A stretch of DNA of 64,000 bases from Fragilaria radians (Eukaryota; Bacillariophyta; Fragilariophyceae; Fragilariales; Fragilariaceae): NCBI GenBank assembly GCA_900642245.1, contig CAAAJI010000013.1, forward strand, positions 106,065 through 170,064, given 5' to 3'. Under the pieces are notes generated by a model. The model saw only the letters and a program-made list of their open reading frames with translations, made no database searches and had not been told where the DNA came from. A program made the position numbers and the translations under genes. Shown piece by piece: positions 43,341-52,072 of the stretch (its first letter is position 1; every line of letters starts with the position of its first letter).

Positions 43341-44618
43341 CTAAATCAGATCCAGCAAATGTATACACTCCAAATAATCTCTTACGCCGTTCTGAATATT
43401 GGTAAGGTCTTCAGAGAGGAAACCATCATGCTCCAATAACAAGTTGTGAAGGATACAACAAGTCACAAAGGCTGCTTCAAGACTTTCATGTTTCTTAACC
43501 TCAGGGAATGATTTAAGGTAACAAAACTGTCTCTTCAAAATTCCGAAAACAGTTTCAATGTCTTTCCTTATTGATTCTATCCTTGCTGCCCATTTCATGG
43601 GAGGACTCTCTGGAATACCTGTTTTGACAGGAAACATCAGACAAGGGCAACAATGGTAGCCGCCATCGCAAATCAAATATGAACCAGTAAATCTCTGTTT
43701 CTCCCCATTTGCATCATTAAGGACAAACGATTGTGATCCCAAAAAAGACATTGGATTTAGCAAATCTGTAACAGATGTGTCAAATCGAACAATGTGCTTT
43801 TCATTTCGAGTTCCAGGATGACCCTTTGTGACATATTGGATGAATTTTTGAGATGTATAAATGACTTCAAATGAAATGGTAGGATATCCCTCCTTACCCT
43901 TGTACATGTTGTAATATTGGTGAGGGCACTTACCCCAACCAATGTGAACACAGTCAACACTACCAACACATCCTGGAAGTCCAATTAATGCATAGTCCGC
44001 TTGAACACCATTGAAGCTTGACATTTTTTCAAGCCATTCATTAAAGAATTTCCGATGCACAGTTTCACTGATGTTAGTTTGGATACTAACAAGAAGATGG
44101 CATGTAGCAGTTGCAAGAGTGCAAAGACATCCAAGGAGTTTTAACTCCAGATTTGAAACCGGAAAGTTGAATGCATCTACCTTTTCATCATGCCAATCAT
44201 TCCACCAAGTTTCTACAGCAAAGTTAAAGATCTTCTCCTTGAAAAGGGAGTAAGGAACCTTGAATATCCTACGGAACAAGGTAGCATCTCGACCATCAGG
44301 AAATTGATGGTATAACTCCCTTTTCTCAGGAGTAAGAAAGGTGGACCACCAAGGAGACTCAGTCTTGAGTCTTCTTTCAAAAGTGGTCCGCCTTTTCTTG
44401 ATAGGGCGGATGCCAGAGACCCTGCAACAATGCAACAAATTCAAGCCTGCTTTATCATTCAGGCTTTCATCGTCAGAAATCTCATTTTCCGAGTTATCAG
44501 ATGTGGTTTGGTCAGTCGAACTATCAACCACTAACCCAATATCTCGTAAAAACGAGATATCCTCCAAGAAGGGTAGAGGAAGGAGGGAGTATAACGGGTT
44601 AGTGAAAGAATTAAGCAT
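43341..44618 (-). CDS. PIF/Harbinger DDE transposase, intact frame
   Basis: A 425-aa uninterrupted protein, ATG at 44618. The N-terminus is acidic; the central region contains WWNDWHDEK and a helix-turn-helix-like LKLLGCLCTLAT. The DDE_Tnp_4 catalytic residues are seen: Asp222 in GSVDCVHIGW, Asp318 in YLICDGGYHCC and Glu355 in RKDIETVFGILKRQF. An AFVTCCILHNLLLEHD block near the end is typical of the superfamily. It is the only transposase in this window that looks complete, so it may be recently active, although its accessory partner is frameshifted. Confidence 0.9.
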   Translation of the reverse strand: MLNSFTNPLYSLLPLPFLEDISFLRDIGLVVDSSTDQTTSDNSENEISDDESLNDKAGLNLLHCCRVSGIRPIKKRRTTFERRLKTESPWWSTFLTPEKRELYHQFPDGRDATLFRRIFKVPYSLFKEKIFNFAVETWWNDWHDEKVDAFNFPVSNLELKLLGCLCTLATATCHLLVSIQTNISETVHRKFFNEWLEKMSSFNGVQADYALIGLPGCVGSVDCVHIGWGKCPHQYYNMYKGKEGYPTISFEVIYTSQKFIQYVTKGHPGTRNEKHIVRFDTSVTDLLNPMSFLGSQSFVLNDANGEKQRFTGSYLICDGGYHCCPCLMFPVKTGIPESPPMKWAARIESIRKDIETVFGILKRQFCYLKSFPEVKKHESLEAAFVTCCILHNLLLEHDGFLSEDLTNIQNGVRDYLECIHLLDLI

Positions 44619-44771
44619 GGTATAAACAACAACAAATTGAATTTAATTTTTTTAATGTACTCCTCTCTGACCAACACAAAATTTCGCGGCAAAAATGGGC
44701 TTTGCGTCTTACGTCACAATTTAACTGAAATGTATCGCAATGCCTATTTAGAATAATAAGCTTGACGTGTC

Positions 44772-44871
44772 AAAAAAGAATTGTGGCCACAATACTTTTC
44801 AACTTTCGCACAATTCAAAGGGGGGAATTGTATCGGGATTCAAAAAGTATTGTAGCCACAATTCTTTTTTC
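44772..44871. repeat. Long imperfect hairpin in Harbinger right end
   Basis: The arm at 44772-44801 (starts AAAAAAGAATTGTGGCCACA) pairs with 44839-44871 (contains TGTAGCCACAATTCTTTTTT) with one mismatch over about 28 bp. A second shorter pair (CAATTC / GAATTG) lies in the loop. It could be subterminal transposase-binding DNA or a small nested foldback element. Confidence 0.85.
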
Positions 44872-44979
44872 ACAAAGAAACCCGGAAAATGTGAATTTTT
44901 CCGAGTATTCTGTCAGGCTAACGCAAGTAAAAAAAATCAGTCACGAGTAAGATTACAATGCTCAACAATTGTAATTGTA

Positions 44980-44987
44980 TTTGTGGT
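44980..44987. other. hAT target-site duplication, left
   Basis: TTTGTGGT directly precedes the hAT terminal repeat and is repeated at 47573-47580. It lies within the inverted terminal sequence of the Harbinger element, showing that the hAT came later. Confidence 0.95.
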
Positions 44988-47572
44988 TAGAGGTGTCAAC
45001 TGTCAACTGTCAGACAGTCCGTCGACGGTCGCCGACTGTCAACGGTCATGACCACTGGCGGTCACCCATGATTTCAGTCGCCGACTGTCGTCCAACTGTC
45101 AATTGTTTAAAATGAACGAAAATGACGAAGAACAGCCGCTGGAATATGGGGAAGAAGAAAAGAAAAGAAGAAGACAACTATTTGCATTTATTTAAAGCTT
45201 CAGGTGTTCGAAATCAAGAATATTGGCAGTGTATAGGATACATTGCACCTAGCAACCAGAAAAAAAATTGGAAAACAAACAAAGCAGTTGGTGTTTATTG
45301 CATGATATGCAAAGTTAAAATTAAATATGATTCTAATAAAAATGCAAAAGGAATAAAAAGACACATGGATCGATTTCATGAAGACATTTTATCAAGTTTC
45401 AAACATACCGATGAGAGTTCCAACAAAAAAAGGAAAACACTCAAGGGGATTGATTCATTCTTCCCGAAAGTTTCTACAAAAATAAGAGACGCCAATAAAG
45501 TAAACCAAAAAGAATTTCAATGTTTGGTATCATTATGGACAGGAGTAAGCTTAAGACCATTTAGCATCTCAGAAGATGCTTTACTTCAACAGCTAATAAC
45601 CTTTGCTACAAATGTGAATGGAAACTTAATTATGCCCACAGGAAATACCAATTGAAAAAACCTCATGGATGAAGTAAGCTTGATGAAGAAGAATATAAAG
45701 AATGATATTCAAATGAATTGCTTGTACTTTTCATCAACATCAGACATGTGGTCTTCTCGTACGATGAAAGCGTTTATGGCATTGACTATCCATTTTTTAA
45801 CTCAAGAATTTACTATGAGAACATATACTTTAGAAGTTAAACCAGTTTCTGGTAAGCATACAGGTGAAATGATTAAAGATGAAATGGAACTGAGTTTTTC
45901 AAATTGGGATCTGGACAAGGATAGACTAGCAATGATGCTGAGGGATAGTGGATCCAATATGGTTAAAGCATGTAAGGATTGGGGAATCAATCATTTCCCA
46001 TGTATCGGCCATTCATTGCATTTGGTTGTGGGTCCTTTCTTCCTAATTCCTAAGAGTCAAAGACATAGCGCAACTAATGAAAATGAAGAAGAAGAGCATG
46101 AAGCAGACCATGATAACCCGGGAGCATTTGTTGAAGAAGAGGATGCCGAAGATGCGGCGGTGGATGAGGATGTACTTCCTGATTTGTTCAACAGCTTTTA
46201 TGCTACGGAGTCTATCATACTTGAGGCTCGCCTAATAGTTCAAGACATGCGAAAATTTTGTAATTTTGTAAAAAATTCTACTAAGGGCACTGAGAAGCTT
46301 GAAGCATTACAAAAGCAATTGAGTGATGGATCCGCCGGACATACTTTGAAAGTAATAATGGATGTGAGAACGCGATGGAATTCTACATTGGCCATGATAA
46401 ATCGAATGATTCAACTGATGCAGCCAATCAATGATTTTCTTGCATTTTACAAATCTCCAGCCGGTAAAAAGGAATTCAAGGGAAACAAGACAAAGCTTCC
46501 TGATATTACACCCGAAAAATGGGCGATTTTACAAGGATTATTGTATATGCTGACAGGTTTTGAATGAGCTACAACAATTCTTAGCGGTGAGAAATATCCC
46601 ACTTTTGTGTCTGCATTGCCAATCCTTCGATTTATCAAGGATTCCATATCTAACACCAATATGTTCAGATTTACCGACCCAACTTTATGTACCAAACGAC
46701 AAAACAATTCTTGGATCTTTACGGAGATGAACCCTTTTTTGAGGATGTGACAATGAAGTTGGATGCCTGCCGTCGTTTGTTGTATCAAGAGTTTTGCGAA
46801 AGATTTATGAATCTAAATCCTTGTATCCTATGGTGTACTTTACTGGATCCCAGGTATAGTTTTAAGGCAGCTCATTGGAAAGATGATAGCGAGAGGAAAG
46901 CAGCAAAGAGGCTATTGGCTCAAGAAGTGAAGCATCTTGCTAATGAAGACCGAATTTTATACCAAAAAGGATCCCCAGTTGAGGAGGGAACCTTGGATTC
47001 ATGTACAAAATCTGGAAGCGAAAGCGATGACGAATTTGCATTCAAAATATACAAAGATAAGAGATCATCCACTTCTGTTGACATGTCTGAAGATTTCCAT
47101 AATGTGGAAGAGGCCAAGCTAAATCTTGTTGCTGCCCAAGAAGTTGAATCCTATTTGATGGAGATTGATTGTCTTGAAAATGATAAATTGGATCCCTTGG
47201 AGTGGTGGCGTTCCCATTGTAACAGATATCCTAATGTCGCCCGTGCAGCAAGGAAATGGTTATCCGTTTCAGGGACATCAACGCCGAGTGAGCGAGTATT
47301 TTCAATATGTGGAGTAGTTGATAGCACTAAACGTTCACGTATGCTTGGGGAATCAATTGAAAACCAAGTATTTATGCATAATAACTACTCAAGTTGTTTA
47401 AATCTGAAAGAAATCAACGATAAGGATGACTAAAAACTAATTAAGTTGCTTAATCGGAATGAAATTATTCTGACAGTTGAGCGACAGTTGGTGGACAGTT
47501 GACAGTTGTATATTTTCAAGCTCAACTGTCTGACCGACCGTTGGGGTTTTTGCGTGACAGTTGACACCTCTA
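44988..47572 (+). mobile_element. hAT transposon with perfect 8-bp target duplication
   Basis: The left end TAGAGGTGTCAACTGTCA (44988) and right end TGACAGTTGACACCTCTA (to 47572) are perfect 18-bp inverted repeats. TTTGTGGT flanks both sides (44980-44987 and 47573-47580), the 8-bp duplication diagnostic of hAT. Subterminal regions are rich in ACTGTC/GACAGT motifs in both orientations. The transposase inside is broken, so the element is non-autonomous now. Confidence 0.95.
45122..47433 (+). pseudogene. hAT transposase, two stops and one frameshift
   Basis: Segments 45122-45655 and 45665-46567 are in the same frame, separated by a TGA. After a second TGA at 46565-46567 the frame continues to about 46690, then shifts to the frame of 46687-47433. 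Domains: BED finger (CMICKVKI ... KRHMDRFHED, about 75-105), the hAT core with TSDMWSSRTMKAF, MLRDSGSNMVKA and CIGHSLHLVV, an inserted acidic stretch, LLDPRYSFKAAHW, and the C-terminal dimerisation domain (DPLEWWRSH, ARKWLSVSGTSTPSERVFS). The family resembles ZBED/Tam3-like hAT. The restored sequence is not given; breaks are as listed. Confidence 0.9.
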
Positions 47573-47671
47573 TTTGTGGTCTAATTCTTGCCCTAAGTAA
47601 TCTCAACTTTCTTTGATTAATTAGAAACTTGAAGATCAACGACTAGAAGGAAAATGCTCTTGTTGTAGATT

Positions 47672-47700
47672 GGGGGGGGGGGGGGGGGGATCGGAAGAGG
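47672..47700 (+). other. Poly-G run with adapter-like string
   Basis: 18 consecutive G (47672-47689), directly followed by ATCGGAAGAGG, so GATCGGAAGAG (47689-47699) matches the core of the common Illumina TruSeq adapter. The combination suggests a sequencing/assembly artefact rather than biology. Confidence 0.6.
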
Positions 47701-48557
47701 ATTTATTTTTACACAATAAACAACATGCTTCCTTTACTGTATTTCATTTTTCCTTGAAAAATATATAGATTTGAAATCGATGTGTATAGATTTGCGGTCC
47801 GTCCTTCTTTGTTGTAGAATAACTTCAATCTGCTCAAGCGTCTTATACTCCATTTACCCTTGACCTCGAACATTACTATGCAGAAGTCTAAAATGTTTCT
47901 CTCGAGCTTGATCAATCGTTACAATTGTACGAAGGTGAGGGTTTATGTTTACTTTAAATTTAGCTGAAAATATTTGCTAATAGGTATTTTACGAACAAGT
48001 AATATGTTTCCTCAATTACATAAAGAGTTTTCACATTCAATTGACATAATGAAAATTGAATAATTGTTCTCAAAGAAAAACCCTATGTAATGTACACAGA
48101 CTTATTTTTGCCTTCCTAAGATTAAGATAGGCTTTAGATATTAAACTTTAAACTATTTCTTTGTTGTACACAGATTATACAATGATCAAAATAGTTTTTG
48201 CATTATGATTGGAGAGAGATATACTTGAAATGGAAATGTTTCCAACTCAGGCTTCCGTGATTTCCAATGTGAGATTCATTCAATACCCTAAATGATATAA
48301 CAATGCTTCCTTTATACTCAACATCACAGTTATCACGATTGTATCACAATCAAACCAATTGAGGCATCTGTTACCATAGACCCATATCTACAAGAGAATT
48401 TAAATAAGAGATTTTTAATAAAATATTTTATCTTGATATCATATCTGATATCTCAATATGAGCTTATATTCCTTCCGCTCCTAATGCAGAGATCCCTACC
48501 TGCTGGCGAGATAGAAGAAAGAGTCTAATCTATGTTACGCTATCCTCTTTGATCAGA
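47701..48557. other. Intergenic, no supported gene
   Basis: AT-rich DNA between the transposon block and PA2G4, with no recognisable features. Confidence 0.5.
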
Positions 48558-49793
48558 CTAATTCTCGGTTTTCTTTCCCTTCTTCTTCTTGGAAGCTTTC
48601 TTCCTTGCTTTCTTGGCTGCAGCATCTTGTAGCTCCTTCAAAACAGAAGAAATAGATTCATCTGGTTCTTTGGATGTCGTAAAATAAGATGGTAGATCCA
48701 ATCCTGTAACACGCGTAGTTCCTGAGGGCAGCAACAAGACAGTGCATTTAAAATGAGCAACCTTTCCAGTGTGTTCGTGCAATGATGGATAAGGCGTTAC
48801 CAGATTGTGTGCAACACATTCAGTGATCCCCATTTTAGCAAGTTTTTCATCCTCAAAATGGCGGAGAGTGAAAGGAAGAGTCGGAAATTTTTTATCTACT
48901 TCAGAAAGGACAGTGCGAGAAGATTTCATCTTGAGTCTGTAATTCGTTTCTACATTGCGCTTAAAAACAGTTGTCCGCAATTCACCTGGTTTTGCTTTGC
49001 CGTCACCCGTAGACATGGCAACATCGACAGCATAAACTTCAAACTGTTCAAAGGTGCAAGGAGCAAGCTTTTCTTCTCCCTCTTCTAGCTCCTCAGGCGT
49101 GGGTTCCTTTAAAGCAATTTCTTTAACTCCGTCTAATACGTACCGTTTCATCTGATGCATGCGAACCGATGAGATAGGCTTCACGCCGTAGTGATTCGCA
49201 ACACGTTCGACGGCCTTGGTTACATCGGAGTTAGTCTTACCTGCTGTAATTGAGTGTGCGGCAATAAGCATAGCGTTGTACGCTGCAACAGCAACATTAC
49301 CTAGTTCCTCTGGTGGGTTCGGAATGGTGTCACCATCAGGCACGACGATGGTGTGAGCTGCGACAGCAATGAAACCGTCCAAATGACAACCGAGATCCAT
49401 TTTAACAACATCTCCCGCCTTAAGTGGCTGCAATTCTTCGGAAAGAAGTGGCGAATGATTACAAACAACATCATTCACACTGATGCAAACAGGGAAGGCG
49501 ATCCCACGATCCATCATGACACCATTTACTTTCTTCGTGTACAGCTTATTCGCGGCGGCCTCCATAACACTAGAGCCAAAGATGCATAAGTCAACCACTT
49601 TGGCACCTGGTAAACACTGCTTAACCAAACCTTCTAACGTTAAGTTGACAATTTTGCAAGCCTCTTGATATTTTGTACAGACGTCTGAATTGGACAGATC
49701 TGTAACTTCTTCCCCTTTGTTTTCAACTTCGTCTTCTTCGTCATTGTCACTATCTTCCACTGCTGGATCGGCGATTTCCTTTTCATCAACCAT
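48558..49793 (-). CDS. PA2G4: PA2G4/EBP1-type proliferation-associated protein
   Basis: A single-exon 411-aa protein. I chose the ATG at 49793 (open frame without ATG a little further upstream). An acidic N-terminus is followed by the methionine-aminopeptidase fold: CKIVNLTLEGLVKQ, GIAFPVCISVNDVVCNHSPL, KMDLGCHLDGFIAVAAHTI, and VAAYNAMLIAAH. As in PA2G4, metal ligands of true aminopeptidases are largely absent, so it is a pseudoenzyme. The C-terminus is Lys-rich (KKARKKASKKKKGKK), the RNA/ribosome-binding tail of EBP1. Known role: a ribosome-exit-tunnel and rRNA-processing factor in nucleolus and cytoplasm, growth-linked. Confidence 0.92.
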   Translation of the reverse strand: MVDEKEIADPAVEDSDNDEEDEVENKGEEVTDLSNSDVCTKYQEACKIVNLTLEGLVKQCLPGAKVVDLCIFGSSVMEAAANKLYTKKVNGVMMDRGIAFPVCISVNDVVCNHSPLLSEELQPLKAGDVVKMDLGCHLDGFIAVAAHTIVVPDGDTIPNPPEELGNVAVAAYNAMLIAAHSITAGKTNSDVTKAVERVANHYGVKPISSVRMHQMKRYVLDGVKEIALKEPTPEELEEGEEKLAPCTFEQFEVYAVDVAMSTGDGKAKPGELRTTVFKRNVETNYRLKMKSSRTVLSEVDKKFPTLPFTLRHFEDEKLAKMGITECVAHNLVTPYPSLHEHTGKVAHFKCTVLLLPSGTTRVTGLDLPSYFTTSKEPDESISSVLKELQDAAAKKARKKASKKKKGKKTEN

Positions 49794-51384
49794 TTCAAAA
49801 GATTGATTGAACAACGTACACTCTTAGTTTATTATCGAGAAATAAAACCGTGTACAGACTTTGAATTTACTTGAAGAAAATGTGCCGTCAAGAGTATCCT
49901 GCGCACACACTTACTACGATTTCGAAGGGATGATGTCAATACTAGAGACGTGCGGTTGAGAGGGAATTGAAACTTAGAACGCTGTACAGACGAACCCCCT
50001 GTCCTCTCCCATGCCCAGTCAATCGAATCAAATTTAAAGAAGAGGCTGCTTCGTAGCTACCCATAGTAAAACTGATAGTTAGGATCAGGTAATGCGTTGG
50101 GATTTGTCCCATGCTCAGAGGGCCATAATTCAATATTGTAAAATGAAATGGGTTCTGGAATCTTGAAGTTCATTGCTTCAATAAGAGGGAGTCTCAGACT
50201 TTTAGTAATCCAGATATAATTTGCTGTCTAGTTTGCTTTGAAATTCCAGCCCTTGGTTGCCCACTGAATGCAGCGCATAATTAAAGCCCTAGTTCAGATA
50301 AGATCACTTAACATACCAGACACATCTTCAAATTCAATGTGCAAAACCTTTCTTTGCATTAAGTTTGACAAGTGAATCTTATATATCTTACTTTACAAAC
50401 ATCTGTGTATTTCTGTGTCTCACTCCTTCTGATCTCACAACACAGTATCAAAAAGGTGAAGGTATCTTCCAAATCATCCGCAAGACCTTCACGATACCAA
50501 GATTTTAACGCTGCGTATGGGAAGTTGACTCTGAATTCAGAACAGGTTCGAGCAAAAGCACAAGGTCAGCTTGGAAGTTGTTGTGAAAGTCGAATACATT
50601 TTTGCAGCTTTGAAGTTTCTGGACATTAATTTCAAGCTTCTGATTGACGTCAAAGTGAATTTTAGTGCATCTTTATACCTCTCAAGGGATGCAACAAAGG
50701 GAAACCTGAGTAAATACTTTGACACAAGGTATCAATTTATCCATGTTCTCGTTGAAAACTGAATTGTCAAAACGCAAATGTATTCACTAAAACTCTGAAT
50801 ATGGATATGCTTATAAGACGCAATAGAACTATTAAGTTAGATGATCCCTGCGAAACCACTGATATCGGGAAATGAGGATAAGAAGGTCCAACAGTTTATA
50901 TCCAAATTGATCTAAATATTCAATCAAAGATTATGCGCAAGATTCATTCAAATGTGATTGTGAAAAGCATGATACAATTGAGAGAAATGTCTCTGCATCT
51001 TTTTACTTGGAAATAAAGTTACGTTGAAGCCATTTAGCAACACGAAGTGAGATCAATGATTTGTTTCAATTAATTTGCTGACTTTTTAACAGAAGTAGCA
51101 CTTATAAACTTTGCTCTCCGTCAACTCTTCAGTTTTCTGAACACGTTTTGAAATGCGATATCAAGTGGGCTTCGTAGCAGAAGGCGCGACGAATTCTAGC
51201 TTATTTTATGCTTTCCTTTGGAGCCATGAGTTGGAAGGTAAAGAAGTCAGACTTGAAAAAAATCTATTGTTGTTGTATACAATGTCTTGTAAAATCCTGT
51301 GACTAACGACTAGACTGTACTAACGCATTACGTAGCCGAATACTCGCATTCTATATTCCCTAAAATTCTGTAAACTGAGAGAAG
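49794..51384. other. Intergenic between PA2G4 and MIC19-like gene
   Basis: Upstream regions of two divergent genes. Short open frames at 50372-50762 have no recognisable motif. Confidence 0.45.
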
Positions 51385-52040
51385 ATGGGAAATTCGGCAT
51401 CGTCGTCACCTTCGATTCCGGCAGAGACGTCAAAATCTTTCAGTGAACAAGAAGAGGAAGTATCGCAGGAACCATCAGGAGTGTATGTCTCTGAAAGATT
51501 GCAACGTAAGTTTTAAAAGGCAACACAATATGAAAGTGTAAACATGCTGTCATTTTTCGAATTATTGTCTTCATTCTTATGTTGTTGTTTGCTGTTATTA
51601 ATAACTTTCTTCTAGAAAAAATATTGCATGAGTTTGATAGCAAAGTGTTGAAGGATGAATGGGAGGAACATCAAAAATATCTCATTGCCAAGCTTGACAG
51701 TCGACGATCGCACGACTATGAAACCAAAATGCAGTTGAAGCAACAACTGCAATCATTAAGAGAGCAGGATCTTCTTCGACAAAGAGTTTTAGATGAGCGA
51801 ATTGATGCTGCACAAGCTCAGTTTTCAGACTTGAGTGTGGCACTTCAATACGATACGGATAGAATTGATCAGAAGCTTGCATCTATAAGCTTCAAACAGA
51901 ATACGGAAGCCCCTTGCCTTGGACCCAGAACTCATGTTGCTAACTGCCTTCAGAGTCAAAAGGGTGTAAAGCAATGCGAGAACTACATTCGAGAGTTGCA
52001 AACTTGTGTGGAACAAATTGTAGTTTTAAAGAAGATTTAG
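51385..52040 (+). CDS. MIC19/CHCHD3-like MICOS subunit, two exons
   Basis: The gene is read as join(51385..51505,51616..52040), 181 aa. The 110-nt intron starts GTAAGT and ends TTCTAG. The first residues MGNSASSS form an N-myristoylation-type signal (Gly2, Ser6), as in CHCHD3/CHCHD6. A low-complexity acidic part, VYVSERLQ, and a long coiled coil (about 45-120) follow. The C-terminus holds two CX9C pairs (CLGPRTHVANC and CENYIRELQTC), the CHCH fold imported by MIA40 into the mitochondrial intermembrane space. Together these match MIC19/MIC25 of the crista-junction MICOS complex. Another myristoylated CHCH protein is possible, but the order and length fit well. Confidence 0.78.
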
Positions 52041-52072
52041 AAGGAAAAAACTGTCTTACCACTCAATTTCAA

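Larger units (their letters stand above)
41920..47592. mobile_element. PIF/Harbinger element with nested hAT
   Basis: The left end region carries ACCACAAATACAATAACAAT (about 41921) and the right end ATTGTAATTGTATTTGTGGT (44968-44987), an inverted pair; a CTTGCGTTAGCCTG block is also inverted at about 42007 and 44918. Between them are a plus-strand accessory gene and a minus-strand DDE transposase, the usual two-gene Harbinger layout. A hAT (44988-47572) is inserted at the very right end. A CTA triplet occurs beside both ends, off by one base, so a 3-bp target duplication is only suggested. Confidence 0.7.
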
